From Candidatus Parcubacteria bacterium (GTDB lineage: Bacteria; Patescibacteriota; Patescibacteriia; Patescibacteriales; UBA12075): a DNA stretch of 11,537 nt. The stretch lies in contig JAGLNE010000045.1 in NCBI GenBank assembly GCA_023139655.1, positions 1 through 11,537 on the forward strand, given 5' to 3'. The notes under the pieces were generated by a model, which saw only the letters and a list, made by a program, of their open reading frames with translations, was not told the origin of the DNA and made no database searches. Positions 1 to 6,632 of the stretch are shown here, in pieces (the stretch's first letter is position 1; each line of letters opens with the position of its first letter). A program made the translations under genes and the position numbers.

Positions 1-66
1 TATCTTAGCGTTTTTGTTTAAATTATGTTAATTATAACTTTTTTTACGTGATAAGAGCGTAATATG

Positions 67-996
67 CTATTTAGTCAACTCCATAAACACGTCTTCCAGT
101 GACACTGACTCACGGTACAGCTCATAAATATTCCAGCCGTTTTTAACTGCTTTTTCAGATATTTGCTCGCGAATATCAACTCCGGCCTTGGGGATAACAT
201 TAAAACCAAAAATATTTTCCGCTTCTTTATCCTTATATTCAACTGATTCTATATTATCCATTTCTTTAAACTTTTCCAGTATCGCGTCGCGCGGGCCTTT
301 TACTTTAATATAAACGATTTCCTTGCCTCCGGCTTCTCTAACCAGATTTTCCGGGCTGCCCTCAGCCACTATCTTGCCATTATTAATAATGATCGCCCGA
401 TCGCAGGTCGCGCTTACCTCGGAGAGAATATGGGTTGAAAAAATAATTGTTTTTTCCTCACCGATCTTTTTGATCAGATCGCGAATATCAGCTATCTGGT
501 TCGGATCCAGGCCGGTAGTCGGTTCGTCAAGGATCAAAATGTCCGGCTCATGCATGATCGCCTGAGCCAAACCAACGCGCTGGCGAAAACCTTTGGAAAG
601 CTCTTCAATCGGTTTCCGTATAACTTGCTTAAGCCCGCAGGAATTTACTACGTTTGCCATGCGTTCTTTGATCCTGTTTTTGTCTATCCCCCTGATCTCA
701 GCAACGAATTTAAGATATTCATAAACCCGCATGTCGTCATACAGCGGCACGGTCTCTGGTAAATAACCTATTTTTTTTCTGGTAGCCATTGAATCAGCCA
801 TTACATCCACTCCGTCAATCTTTATCGTGCCTTTGGTCGGCGTCCAAAAACTGGTGATGATCTTCATGGTCGTGGTCTTGCCGGCGCCATTCGGCCCCAA
901 AAACCCGAGGATCTCGCCTTTTTTAACGGAAAAACTAATGTCGTCCAAAACCACATTGCTCCCAAATTTTTTTGTCAGATTATTGATCTCAATCAT
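67..996 (-). CDS. ABC transporter ATP-binding protein (GldA-like ABC-2 class)
   Basis: Cytoplasmic ATPase subunit that should drive a membrane permease; substrate unknown. Visible motifs: Walker A GPNGAGKTT (residues 34-42), signature LSKGFRQR (133-140), Walker B DILILDEP (152-159) and the H-loop His in STHI (about 189). The Q-loop region reads GYLPE rather than carrying a Gln, which as I recall is common in the GldA/CcmA-like group. About 90 residues follow the nucleotide-binding core, forming the C-terminal extension usual in ABC-2 exporter ATPases. At 309 aa the length is normal. The start follows a good promoter but has no clear Shine-Dalgarno. It stops with TAG near the window edge; a permease gene would be expected further downstream, outside the window, so the substrate cannot be read. 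It is probably unrelated to the chaperone genes upstream, given the putative terminator and promoter between them. Confidence 0.93.
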   Translation of the reverse strand: MIEINNLTKKFGSNVVLDDISFSVKKGEILGFLGPNGAGKTTTMKIITSFWTPTKGTIKIDGVDVMADSMATRKKIGYLPETVPLYDDMRVYEYLKFVAEIRGIDKNRIKERMANVVNSCGLKQVIRKPIEELSKGFRQRVGLAQAIMHEPDILILDEPTTGLDPNQIADIRDLIKKIGEEKTIIFSTHILSEVSATCDRAIIINNGKIVAEGSPENLVREAGGKEIVYIKVKGPRDAILEKFKEMDNIESVEYKDKEAENIFGFNVIPKAGVDIREQISEKAVKNGWNIYELYRESVSLEDVFMELTK

Positions 997-1082
997 CTTT
1001 AACTAAAAAGAATAGCAACTAATAATATTTTTATATATTATTATAATTACTACTCTAAAAGTCTTAACATTGTACCATTAAT

Positions 1083-1110
1083 ATTATACAAGCTCAAAAT
1101 AATTTTTCAA
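1083..1110 (-). promoter_or_regulatory. Sigma-70-like promoter for the ABC ATPase gene
   Basis: On the minus strand a TTGAAA -35 box (1105-1110) and a perfect TATAAT -10 box (1083-1088) are 16 bp apart. A start of transcription near 1076 would give a leader of about 80 nt before the ATG at 996. This supports the ABC gene being its own transcription unit. Confidence 0.6.
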
Positions 1111-1127
1111 GTCAAAAAACTGTGGAT

Positions 1128-1157
1128 AAAAAATATTAACAATTTTATTTTAATATT
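1128..1157 (-). terminator. Possible AT-only terminator at the end of the chaperone operon
   Basis: A perfect 8-bp inverted repeat (AATATTAA at 1132-1139, TTAATATT at 1150-1157) with a 10-nt loop lies 7 nt past the stop of the 149-aa gene. Read on the minus strand it runs directly into six T. The stem has no G or C, so it is thermodynamically weak. Its position between two units is the best argument for it. Confidence 0.35.
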
Positions 1158-1163
1158 AGCTAA

Positions 1164-1613
1164 TTACATATTACCTGGCGGCATACTTTTTTCAATACCG
1201 GGCTCCCAATTACGCTCTTTATTGTATTTATTTCTAAAATAATTATCAGGTGTTTTAGTTTTAACCTCTTCAACTTCATCTTCTGCGTTATCAGGATACT
1301 GAGCATCCTTATAAGCATGAATCGCGGCTGTAATTTTATAATAACCAATCTTCTTATACATTTCTTTAAAAAAATCATCATCTTTTTCTGTCGCGTTCTC
1401 ATGCCCGGGATTGCGTGAAACTAATTCTTTGGCAATATATATCTTAATATCTTTATCTGTAAATGATTTTTTGGTTTCTTCCATTAATGTCTTTCCTTCC
1501 TCATACAAATTACCAATCAACTCCGGATTTTCAGTAAACTCATCAATCATATTATTAACTTCATCTTCTACTTGATTAATCCTGAGTTTTTCCGATTTTA
1601 TTTCTTCAACCAT
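1164..1613 (-). CDS. Hypothetical acidic soluble protein, 149 aa, last gene of the chaperone operon
   Basis: I do not recognise a family. The product is rich in Glu, Asp and Lys, has no signal peptide or membrane segment, and looks mostly helical in its first half (residues 1-60), where charged residues alternate with Ile/Leu/Met. A middle part around residues 80-110 (DDFFKEMYKKIGYYKITAA) is more hydrophobic and could be a small folded core. The tail is polar and Pro/Asn-rich. Its ATG lies 2 nt past the dnaJ stop, so it is almost certainly cotranscribed and perhaps translationally coupled. The nearest Shine-Dalgarno-like AAGGA sits about 14 nt upstream inside the end of dnaJ, rather far. Placement suggests a role linked to DnaJ or to stress, but nothing in the sequence proves it. 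A second frame over 1160-1402 is a shadow. Confidence 0.75.
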   Translation of the reverse strand: MVEEIKSEKLRINQVEDEVNNMIDEFTENPELIGNLYEEGKTLMEETKKSFTDKDIKIYIAKELVSRNPGHENATEKDDDFFKEMYKKIGYYKITAAIHAYKDAQYPDNAEDEVEEVKTKTPDNYFRNKYNKERNWEPGIEKSMPPGNM

Positions 1614-1615
1614 TT

Positions 1616-2695
1616 TTATATATTTAATTCCTTTAACAGCTCTTTTTGTTTTCTATTTAAATTTCTCGGGGTTTTAATATTAACCGTTACCAGATGATCG
1701 CCCTTGCCGCTTGCCTGAAGCCTTTGAATACCCTTGTTTCTTAGCTTATAAACCGTTCCCGATTCTGTACCGGCCAATACTTTTAGCTTAACCGCGCCAT
1801 GTACGGTCTCTATATCTATTTTATCACCCAGCGCGGCCTGAGTAAAGCTAATATCAACTGCTGACTTGACATCAAAACCAACCCGCTCAAAGCCCGGCTT
1901 TGGAGCGACTTGTACTTTAAGGTAAAGATCACCTGCCGGCGCCCCCTTATCCCCGGCTTCGCCCCGGCCCGTAAGGCGGATAGTCTCTCCATTATTAATG
2001 CCGGCCGGAATTTTAATTTTCAGGCTTACCTTGTCCATCACCGTACCCTTGCCAAAACACGTAGCGCATAGTTTTGAATAAGTCTTGCCTTCCCCGCCGC
2101 AAGCTTCACAAGTCGCGTTTACCCGCATATTACCAAGAATGGTTTGCTGAACACGGGTTGTGCTGCCGGTACCCTTACAAATTTTGCATGTTTCTATCTT
2201 GGTTCCGGGCTCGGCTAAATTGCCATTGCAGCGGTCGCAAACGACTTGTTTGTTAATCATGATCTCTTTATCAATTCCAAATACCGCTTCCATAAAGCTG
2301 ATGTTAACAAGCAGCTGCAGATCGCGCCCGCGAGCGCTGCGGCGGTGTCCGCCTCCGTTGCTAAAACCAAATATATCGCCGATTCCGCCGAAAATATCTC
2401 CCAAATCGTCCATATTAATATTAAAACCATTGGCCGCTCCGGAGAAATCCCTAAAACCGCCAAAGCCGCCCGCGCCTTGCATATTTTCAAAAGCCGGACC
2501 AAACTGATCGTATTGGCCGCGTTTTTTAGGGTCGCCAAGAATCTGGTATGCCTCGTTTATTTCCTTAAACTTAGCTTCGTCACCATTGGCTTTATCCGGA
2601 TGGTACTTATGCGCCTTCTTCCGGAATGCTTTCTTGATCTCCTCCTGGCCGGCACCCTTTTGCACCCCTAGTATATTGTAGTAATCTTTTCCCAT
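1616..2695 (-). CDS. dnaJ: Chaperone protein DnaJ (Hsp40)
   Basis: Cytoplasmic co-chaperone that delivers unfolded clients to DnaK and stimulates its ATPase. J-domain in residues 1-70 with the HPD motif at 32-34, a Gly/Phe-rich linker (about 73-115), then the zinc-binding domain with four Cys pairs (153/156, 170/173, 196/199, 210/213), and the two C-terminal beta-rich client-binding subdomains. This makes it a full class I DnaJ of 359 aa, slightly shorter than the E. coli protein. The first zinc motif reads CDRCNGNL, so its last Gly is replaced by Leu; the Cys pair is intact. An AAGGGA ribosome site lies about 7 nt before the ATG, overlapping the end of the DUF3467 gene, which ends 3 nt upstream. 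The acidic 149-aa gene follows after 2 nt. Confidence 0.98.
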   Translation of the reverse strand: MGKDYYNILGVQKGAGQEEIKKAFRKKAHKYHPDKANGDEAKFKEINEAYQILGDPKKRGQYDQFGPAFENMQGAGGFGGFRDFSGAANGFNINMDDLGDIFGGIGDIFGFSNGGGHRRSARGRDLQLLVNISFMEAVFGIDKEIMINKQVVCDRCNGNLAEPGTKIETCKICKGTGSTTRVQQTILGNMRVNATCEACGGEGKTYSKLCATCFGKGTVMDKVSLKIKIPAGINNGETIRLTGRGEAGDKGAPAGDLYLKVQVAPKPGFERVGFDVKSAVDISFTQAALGDKIDIETVHGAVKLKVLAGTESGTVYKLRNKGIQRLQASGKGDHLVTVNIKTPRNLNRKQKELLKELNI

Positions 2696-2698
2696 AAT

Positions 2699-2992
2699 TT
2701 ATCCCTTAAATCCAATCTCTTTGCCGGCCGGCGCCTGGGAAACTTCAACTTCGCCGAATTGCTTTTCATATTTATTCAGATTATCCTGCATTGCCGCTAC
2801 CATTCTCTTAAAATGGCCCGGATTGGTTATTATTTTACCGGCTACTTTGCCGCTTAGCCCCATAATGCTAATAAACATCATTTGAAATTCATCGCGATTA
2901 TGGTTGATCTGCATCGCGTTGGCATATTCCGCGCCTGGCAGATTATCCGCGATCTTGATCTGATGTTGTTTTGAGTTATTTTCTTGTGTCAT
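2699..2992 (-). CDS. DUF3467 family protein
   Basis: Small soluble protein of 97 aa matching my memory of DUF3467: a central segment with an Asp-Glu-Phe stretch (NRDEFQMMFISI, about 33-44) and the characteristic C-terminal NPGHFKRMVAAMQDNLNKYE (about 57-76). The molecular function of the family is not known to me. It ends 3 nt before dnaJ and supplies the dnaJ ribosome site, so the two are coupled. Its own start has no Shine-Dalgarno and lies only 26 nt after a long hairpin (3019-3059). No second start fits better, since the first residues MTQENNSKQ are the usual polar lead-in. Location inside the dnaK-dnaJ interval suggests a stress or proteostasis link, which is inference only. Confidence 0.85.
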   Translation of the reverse strand: MTQENNSKQHQIKIADNLPGAEYANAMQINHNRDEFQMMFISIMGLSGKVAGKIITNPGHFKRMVAAMQDNLNKYEKQFGEVEVSQAPAGKEIGFKG

Positions 2993-3018
2993 ATAAATAA
3001 TTTAATAATAAATAATGT

Positions 3019-3059
3019 AAGAAGAAAAGCAAAGACTATTAAATTTTGCCTTTCTTCTT
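3019..3059 (-). terminator. Long hairpin between the small membrane gene and DUF3467 (terminator or attenuator)
   Basis: Arms 3019-3033 and 3045-3059 pair over 15 bp with an 11-nt loop. On the minus-strand RNA the only irregular pair is a G-U; on the plus strand the same position would be an A-C mismatch, so the structure fits minus-strand transcripts. A U-rich stretch (ACATTATTTATTATT) follows. It starts 7 nt after the stop of the small membrane gene and could end part of the transcripts before DUF3467-dnaJ, or protect the upstream RNA from 3' decay. Confidence 0.55.
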
Positions 3060-3065
3060 TTTGTC

Positions 3066-3260
3066 TTACCCGTTCTTGGGTTTTATTTTTTTCTCATCAA
3101 TCATTTCAATAAAATCAATCCCCATGGCGAGTAGCGATAATATAAAGCAGATTATAAATTTTGGCTCATTTATCGTCCAATCCCCCCAAAAATCTATCAC
3201 TATTGCCCAAAAAAATAAAATAAAACCACCAAATCCAGAAAACATAATAAGTCTTTCCAT
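3066..3260 (-). CDS. Small two-helix membrane protein, 64 aa, unknown function
   Basis: The start at 3260 is set by a perfect AAGGAGG Shine-Dalgarno (3267-3273) 6 nt before the ATG; the frame stays open upstream to 3380, but that part translates a palindrome cluster and has no ribosome site. The 64-residue product begins MERLIMFSGFGG and has two hydrophobic helices, about residues 4-23 and 34-50, joined by a short Trp/Asp/Asn loop (DFWGDWTINEPK). It ends in a charged tail (DEKKIKPKNG) that is probably cytoplasmic. I know no family for it. It sits between dnaK and DUF3467 with about 250 nt upstream and 73 nt downstream, both full of hairpins, so it may be independently expressed. It could be a stress-related membrane peptide or a recently acquired gene. 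The overlapping plus-strand frame (3046-3360) lacks comparable signals. Confidence 0.7.
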   Translation of the reverse strand: MERLIMFSGFGGFILFFWAIVIDFWGDWTINEPKFIICFILSLLAMGIDFIEMIDEKKIKPKNG

Positions 3261-3266
3261 AATTCC

Positions 3267-3273
3267 CCTCCTT
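3267..3273 (-). promoter_or_regulatory. Perfect Shine-Dalgarno deciding the small membrane protein start
   Basis: Minus strand reads AAGGAGG followed by GGAATT and ATG. It is the strongest ribosome site in the window and fixes the start at 3260 rather than 3380. Confidence 0.85.
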
Positions 3274-3301
3274 TTTTTTATTGTCAAAATGTCCTCAATT
3301 A

Positions 3302-3328
3302 GCTGCCCTTTAATTACTAAAAGGCAGC
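3302..3328 (-). other. Leader hairpin upstream of the small membrane gene
   Basis: GCTGCC (3302-3307) pairs with GGCAGC (3323-3328); one bulged base then three A-T pairs extend the stem. No T-run follows on either strand, so it is not a clear terminator. It would lie in the 5' leader about 42 nt before the start codon. Confidence 0.4.
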
Positions 3329-3343
3329 CTATAAGAATATTTC

Positions 3344-3390
3344 TATCTACGTTCATATGAACGTAGATATGAACGTTCATTATTACGTAA
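3344..3390. promoter_or_regulatory. Cluster of three palindromes, possible operator
   Basis: A perfect 26-bp palindrome (3344-3369, centre GTTCAT/ATGAAC) overlaps by one base a perfect 12-bp palindrome ATGAACGTTCAT (3369-3380). An 8-bp palindrome TTACGTAA (3383-3390) follows. The half-site ATGAAC or its complement occurs four times (3351, 3357, 3369, 3375). This sits 85-130 bp upstream of the small membrane gene start and looks like binding sites for a dimeric regulator. A weak promoter (TTCATA, 16 bp, TATTCT) would overlap it. A cruciform or an RNA hairpin is an alternative. Confidence 0.5.
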
Positions 3391-3417
3391 CACTGTCCAA
3401 GCTAAAACTTGGCAAAC

Positions 3418-3464
3418 CCGGACTTCAACCTACGCCAAAGGCTTCGGCGGACAAGAAAGCCCGG
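3418..3464. repeat. Two-tier palindromic element downstream of dnaK
   Basis: Outer arms CCGGACTT (3418-3425) and AAGCCCGG (3457-3464) enclose an inner hairpin (3433-3449, CGCCAAA/TTCGGCG arms with one G-U on the minus strand). Another 5-bp hairpin (CCAAG/CTTGG) lies beside it at 3397-3412. It is much more GC-rich than its surroundings. From memory, closely similar GCC-AAAGG-CTTCGGCGGAC strings recur in Patescibacteria intergenic DNA, so I read it as a dispersed palindromic repeat. No T-tract follows, so it is not a standard terminator. Confidence 0.5.
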
Positions 3465-3473
3465 TGAAAATCT

Positions 3474-3508
3474 TTCGTTTTTTTTCGTATCTTTTCGTTG
3501 AATTCGTG
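3474..3508. repeat. TTCGT array in near-helical phase just after dnaK
   Basis: TTCGT starts at 3474, 3484, 3494 and 3503, that is every 10, 10 and 9 bp, ending one base from the dnaK stop codon. The last copy lies within AATTCGTG, which recurs directly after the hsp20 stop (6678-6685). Confidence 0.55.
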
Positions 3509-3509
3509 T

Positions 3510-5423
3510 TTATTTTTTTTCCTCAAACTCCCCTTCTACTGGTCCGTCTTTCTTTTTATCTTCAGCCTTTTCATCTCCAGGTTTTGCTTCAGCCTTTTCA
3601 CCTTCTTTAGCTTTTTCGGCTGCCTGAGCCTGATACATGGCAGTACCGATCTTTTGCGCTACCTCATTCATTTCTTCCATTTTTTTCTTTATTTCGTCTG
3701 TGTTGTCAGAGCCTTTTACTTTTTTCAACTCTTCCAGCTTGCTCTCTAATTCTTTCTTATCCTCATCCTTCATTTTATCGCCAGATTCTTTAAGAAGTTT
3801 TTCGGTAGTGAAGACAATAGTATCGGCCTGGTTTTTAATGTCTATTTGTTCCTTTTTCTTTTTATCTTCATCCGCATGCGTTTCCGCGTCTTTTTTCATC
3901 TTCTTGATCTCGTCTTCATTTAAACCGGAGCTGGCGGTAATAGTGATTTTTTGCTCTTTGCTAGTAGCTTTGTCAACTGCTTTAACATTAAGGATACCAT
4001 TAGCATCAATATCAAATGACACTTCTACTTGCGGTATGCCGCGCGGTGATGGTGGAAGGCCGTCAAGGATAAAGCGTCCCAGGGTTTTATTGTCCCCAGC
4101 CATTGGCCTTTCGCCCTGAAGCACATGTATTTCCACACTGCTTTGATTGTCAGCCGCGGTAGAAAATATCTGCGACTTGCTTGTCGGGATCGTGGTATTA
4201 CGCTCAATTAACGGTGTTGAAACGCTACCCAGGGTTTCTATGCCCAGAGTAAGCGGGGTAACATCAAGGAGTAATACGTCTTTAACATCCCCTTGCAGAA
4301 CGCCGGCTTGCACAGCTGCGCCTAAGGCAACTACTTCGTCCGGGTTAACGCCGAGATGGGGCTCTTTGCCAAAAAACTCTTTAACCTTTTTTTGCACCAA
4401 AGGCATGCGGGTCATACCACCGACCATAATTACTTCTTCAATGTCTTTGGGCTCAAGCTTGGCGTCTTTCAAAGCCTTGCGACATGGCTCTAGTGTTTTA
4501 TCAATTAAATCACCGACCAGCTCTTCCAATTTAGCTCGCGTCATTTTCATAACCAAATGCTTAGGGCCGCTCGCGTCTGTGGTTATAAAGGGCTGGTTGA
4601 TCTCGGTCTCTTTGGTCGTACTGAGCTCTATCTTGGCCTTCTCAGCCGCCTCTTTAATTCGCTGAAGTGAGAGAGTATCGTTGCCAAGGTCAATGCCTTG
4701 GTCTTTTTTAAATTCTGTAAGTATCCAATTAATAATATGCTGGTCAAAGTCTTCACCACCCAAATGGGTGTCGCCGTTAGTGGACTTAACTTCTACCGTG
4801 TCTTCGCTCACATCCAAAATAGAGATATCAAAGGTGCCGCCGCCCAAATCGTAAACCGCGATTTGCTGGCCCTTTTTCTTCTCAAAGCCATAGGCCAAGG
4901 CGGCCGCGGTTGGCTCGTTAATGATTCGCTTTACCTCAAGTCCGGCGATCTTGCCCGCGTCTTTAGTGGCCTGGCGCTGTGAATCGTTAAAATAAGCCGG
5001 CACGGTTATTACCGCCTCTTTAATTTCTTCGCCCAATTTAGCTTCGGCATCAGCCTTAAGTTTAGACAGAATCATGGCCGACACTTCCTGCGGGGTATAA
5101 TCCTTATCGTTTAATTTAATTTTTATACCTTTTCCAGACTGAATGATCTTAAAAGGAGAATTTTTCAAATCGTGCTGAACTGCTTCATCGTTAAAACTCC
5201 GTCCAATCAAGCGCTTGGCCGCGTATACGGTATTCTCCGGGTTAGTAACTGCTTGCCGTTTGGCTGTTTGACCGACTAAACGTTCGCCGTTTTTACTTAC
5301 AGCGACAATTGAAGGCGTGGTCCGGTTGCCCTCAGCGTTTTCCAGGATCTTGGGCTTGCCACCCTCGATGATGGCCATCGCGGAGTTGGTAGTACCTAGG
5401 TCTATTCCTAATATTTTTGACAT
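3510..5423 (-). CDS. dnaK: Chaperone protein DnaK (Hsp70)
   Basis: ATP-driven cytoplasmic Hsp70 that binds exposed hydrophobic segments with DnaJ and is recycled by GrpE. Visible: phosphate loop IDLGTTNS (7-14), Lys70 in AAKRLIGR, second phosphate loop [11 protein letters not shown] (191-201), adenosine motif VGGMTRMP (334-341), interdomain linker [11 protein letters not shown] (384-394). The beta substrate-binding domain and helical lid follow, then a Lys/Glu-rich disordered tail ending GEFEEKK, resembling the EEVKDKK-type end of E. coli DnaK. The 637-aa length is normal and the nucleotide-binding domain has the full-length form of Gram-negative DnaK. No Shine-Dalgarno precedes the ATG; the 93-nt upstream spacer has two tandem repeats. 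No second CIRCE is visible here, so control probably comes from the hrcA promoter plus any internal promoter. Confidence 0.99.
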   Translation of the reverse strand: MSKILGIDLGTTNSAMAIIEGGKPKILENAEGNRTTPSIVAVSKNGERLVGQTAKRQAVTNPENTVYAAKRLIGRSFNDEAVQHDLKNSPFKIIQSGKGIKIKLNDKDYTPQEVSAMILSKLKADAEAKLGEEIKEAVITVPAYFNDSQRQATKDAGKIAGLEVKRIINEPTAAALAYGFEKKKGQQIAVYDLGGGTFDISILDVSEDTVEVKSTNGDTHLGGEDFDQHIINWILTEFKKDQGIDLGNDTLSLQRIKEAAEKAKIELSTTKETEINQPFITTDASGPKHLVMKMTRAKLEELVGDLIDKTLEPCRKALKDAKLEPKDIEEVIMVGGMTRMPLVQKKVKEFFGKEPHLGVNPDEVVALGAAVQAGVLQGDVKDVLLLDVTPLTLGIETLGSVSTPLIERNTTIPTSKSQIFSTAADNQSSVEIHVLQGERPMAGDNKTLGRFILDGLPPSPRGIPQVEVSFDIDANGILNVKAVDKATSKEQKITITASSGLNEDEIKKMKKDAETHADEDKKKKEQIDIKNQADTIVFTTEKLLKESGDKMKDEDKKELESKLEELKKVKGSDNTDEIKKKMEEMNEVAQKIGTAMYQAQAAEKAKEGEKAEAKPGDEKAEDKKKDGPVEGEFEEKK

Positions 5424-5432
5424 ATTTTACTA

Positions 5433-5460
5433 GACAACAGACAGCAGACAACAGACAGCA
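5433..5460. repeat. 14-bp tandem repeat, two copies, upstream of dnaK
   Basis: The unit GACAACAGACAGCA is present twice without mismatch, 9 nt before the dnaK start. On the minus strand, rotated, it reads TCTGCTGTCTGTTG, differing at 2 of 14 positions from the repeat unit in grpE (7673-7714). The adjoining AGCAG-AAA-CTGCT (5457-5469) can form a small hairpin. Confidence 0.8.
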
Positions 5461-5500
5461 GAAACTGCTCTGGACATCTGATGCTGTTTAATATTATTTA

Positions 5501-5532
5501 TTACTTTATTATTTTATTACTTTATTATTTTA
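5501..5532. repeat. 16-bp direct duplication spanning the stop codon of the 319-aa gene
   Basis: TTACTTTATTATTTTA occurs twice back to back (5501-5516 and 5517-5532). The copy at 5517 holds the last codons and the TAA stop; the other is a non-coding duplicate just after it. It looks like a slippage duplication and does not change the protein. Confidence 0.8.
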
Positions 5533-6476
5533 ATTGTACTAATCATTTCTTTGTAACTCTCTAGCGGGAGCATACCGAAATCCTGATTTAGAAATGCCAG
5601 GCCGGTATACTCATCATTATCAAGATTGAGTATTACGGCGACATTCTCGCCAATATCCACTGGCAAATTATCCTCTTCCAAATTAATCTCGAAACTATTT
5701 TGATCAATGAGCAATGCTTCCCCGCCGTCGAATTTAATAACTTCCACCGGGTTAATTTCGTGTTCCCGCTCCCCTGGGCCGAGCCAGAAATAATCGCGCC
5801 GCGACTGCGTGTAGCCCAAGTTATCTATTACCGCCAAAGTCGCGGTGGCTTGGCTAGCAGGCAATTCAAAGCTGGTGCTGATACCGCCAAAAACTAACTT
5901 GTCATTATCCGTGAATGTACCCAGATATTTGGTACCGCTGGCAATTTCGGTCTTGGTAATAATGATTTCCCCAAACAGTGCCGGATAAGTAAAGGACAAT
6001 CCCAATTCCTCGTCAATAAAATCTATTTTTGCTTTAGCTAAAAGCTCAACACGCCTAGCTAATTCTTCGGCTTTTTCTCTTAGCTCAACATTTTCTGTTT
6101 CCACTCCGGTAAGCTTGCTCTTAAGGCTTGCCAAGCGCTCTTCAAAACTCATTTTGGTTTCCAATGCTTCTTTTCTGGCTTCGGTCAATATCTTCGTGCC
6201 CGTATTTTTCTGCCAGGTGTAAATTCCTCCGCCAACGACTAGCGTGGTTACAACAGTAGCTATAATTAATATACCTAAACCACTTTTTTCTTTTTTAGCA
6301 TAGGTTTTTGTGGTTTTCTTAGGTAATGGTCTTTTAACAGCTGGCTTCTTAACAATTTTCTTAGGCAATGCTCTTTTAGGCACCTTTTTAACCGGCGCGC
6401 TTTCTTTTATTTTCTTAGGTGGTGCTTTTTCTTCGCCTTTTCCCTCCTCCTCATGGCTTACAGATATTTTTACCAT
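5517..6476 (-). CDS. Lys-rich single-pass membrane protein with coiled coil, unknown function
   Basis: 319 aa, no family recognised. Order of parts: an acidic start (HEEEGKGEE), a strongly basic Lys/Pro/Ala tail (about 18-64) with three PPKK/LPKK repeats, one transmembrane helix (about 67-89), a charged coiled coil (about 95-150), then a beta-rich domain (about 151-319). That domain begins near LGLSFTYPALFGE, a pattern I associate with secreted lipoprotein-like or PsbP-like folds in CPR genomes. The positive-inside rule puts the basic tail in the cytoplasm and the C-terminal domain outside (type II topology). It lies between hsp20 and dnaK with spacers of about 214 and 93 nt and has no clear ribosome site. 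The basic tail could touch nucleic acid, membrane lipids or acidic proteins. A link to protein quality control at the membrane is only positional inference. Confidence 0.85.
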   Translation of the reverse strand: MVKISVSHEEEGKGEEKAPPKKIKESAPVKKVPKRALPKKIVKKPAVKRPLPKKTTKTYAKKEKSGLGILIIATVVTTLVVGGGIYTWQKNTGTKILTEARKEALETKMSFEERLASLKSKLTGVETENVELREKAEELARRVELLAKAKIDFIDEELGLSFTYPALFGEIIITKTEIASGTKYLGTFTDNDKLVFGGISTSFELPASQATATLAVIDNLGYTQSRRDYFWLGPGEREHEINPVEVIKFDGGEALLIDQNSFEINLEEDNLPVDIGENVAVILNLDNDEYTGLAFLNQDFGMLPLESYKEMISTIKIIK

Positions 6477-6506
6477 TTTATTTGTTCTTTTAGTTATTTA
6501 TGTATT

Positions 6507-6602
6507 TGTCATCCTGAGGAGCGTAGCGACGAAGGATCTCGTCTCTATATCCACGGGATTCTTCGCTTCCTGCCTGCCGGCAGGCAGGCGCTCAGAATGA
6601 CA
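6507..6602. repeat. 96-bp imperfect palindromic element with TGTCAT/ATGACA ends
   Basis: The ends TGTCATCCTGAG and the complement of CTCAGAATGACA pair, and an inner GAAGGATC (6531-6538) pairs with GATTCTTC (6557-6564) with one mismatch. From memory, GTCATyCTGAGCG...GAAGGATCT strings are dispersed repeats in many unrelated bacteria and have no transposase. It lies between hsp20 and the 319-aa gene and could be a small non-autonomous element or an RNA hairpin. The right arm is interrupted by a separate 20-bp palindrome. Confidence 0.6.
6569..6588. repeat. Perfect 20-bp GC-rich palindrome nested in the 96-bp element
   Basis: CCTGCCTGCC followed by its exact complement GGCAGGCAGG. Removing it would join GCTT to CGCTCAGAATGACA and restore the expected arm of the surrounding element, so it looks inserted. 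Similar GCCTGCCGGCAGG strings are, from memory, frequent between genes in Patescibacteria. Confidence 0.75.
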
Positions 6603-6632
6603 GATTAATTATTAGTCAATTTTATTTCAGTT

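Noticed and set aside
1..66. Promoter (TATAAT-like at about 32-37, minus strand) for a gene beyond the window
   Set aside because: No acceptable -35 at the right distance and the target gene is not visible.
3046..3360. Plus-strand hydrophobic frame opposite the small membrane gene
   Set aside because: The minus-strand frame has a perfect Shine-Dalgarno and a coherent two-helix product; the plus frame overlaps the hairpin at 3019-3059 and has no ribosome site.
3261..3380. N-terminal extension of the small membrane protein to an ATG at 3380
   Set aside because: The added residues just translate the palindromes, and no ribosome site precedes that ATG.
3637..4119. 160-codon plus-strand frame opposite dnaK (and another at 4147-4665)
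   Set aside because: Ser/Phe-rich shadows of the Lys/Glu-rich dnaK coding strand, with no independent signals.
5424..5516. A second CIRCE or clear promoter directly before dnaK
   Set aside because: No TTAGCACTC/GAGTGCTAA arms and no convincing -35/-10 pair; only tandem repeats are seen.
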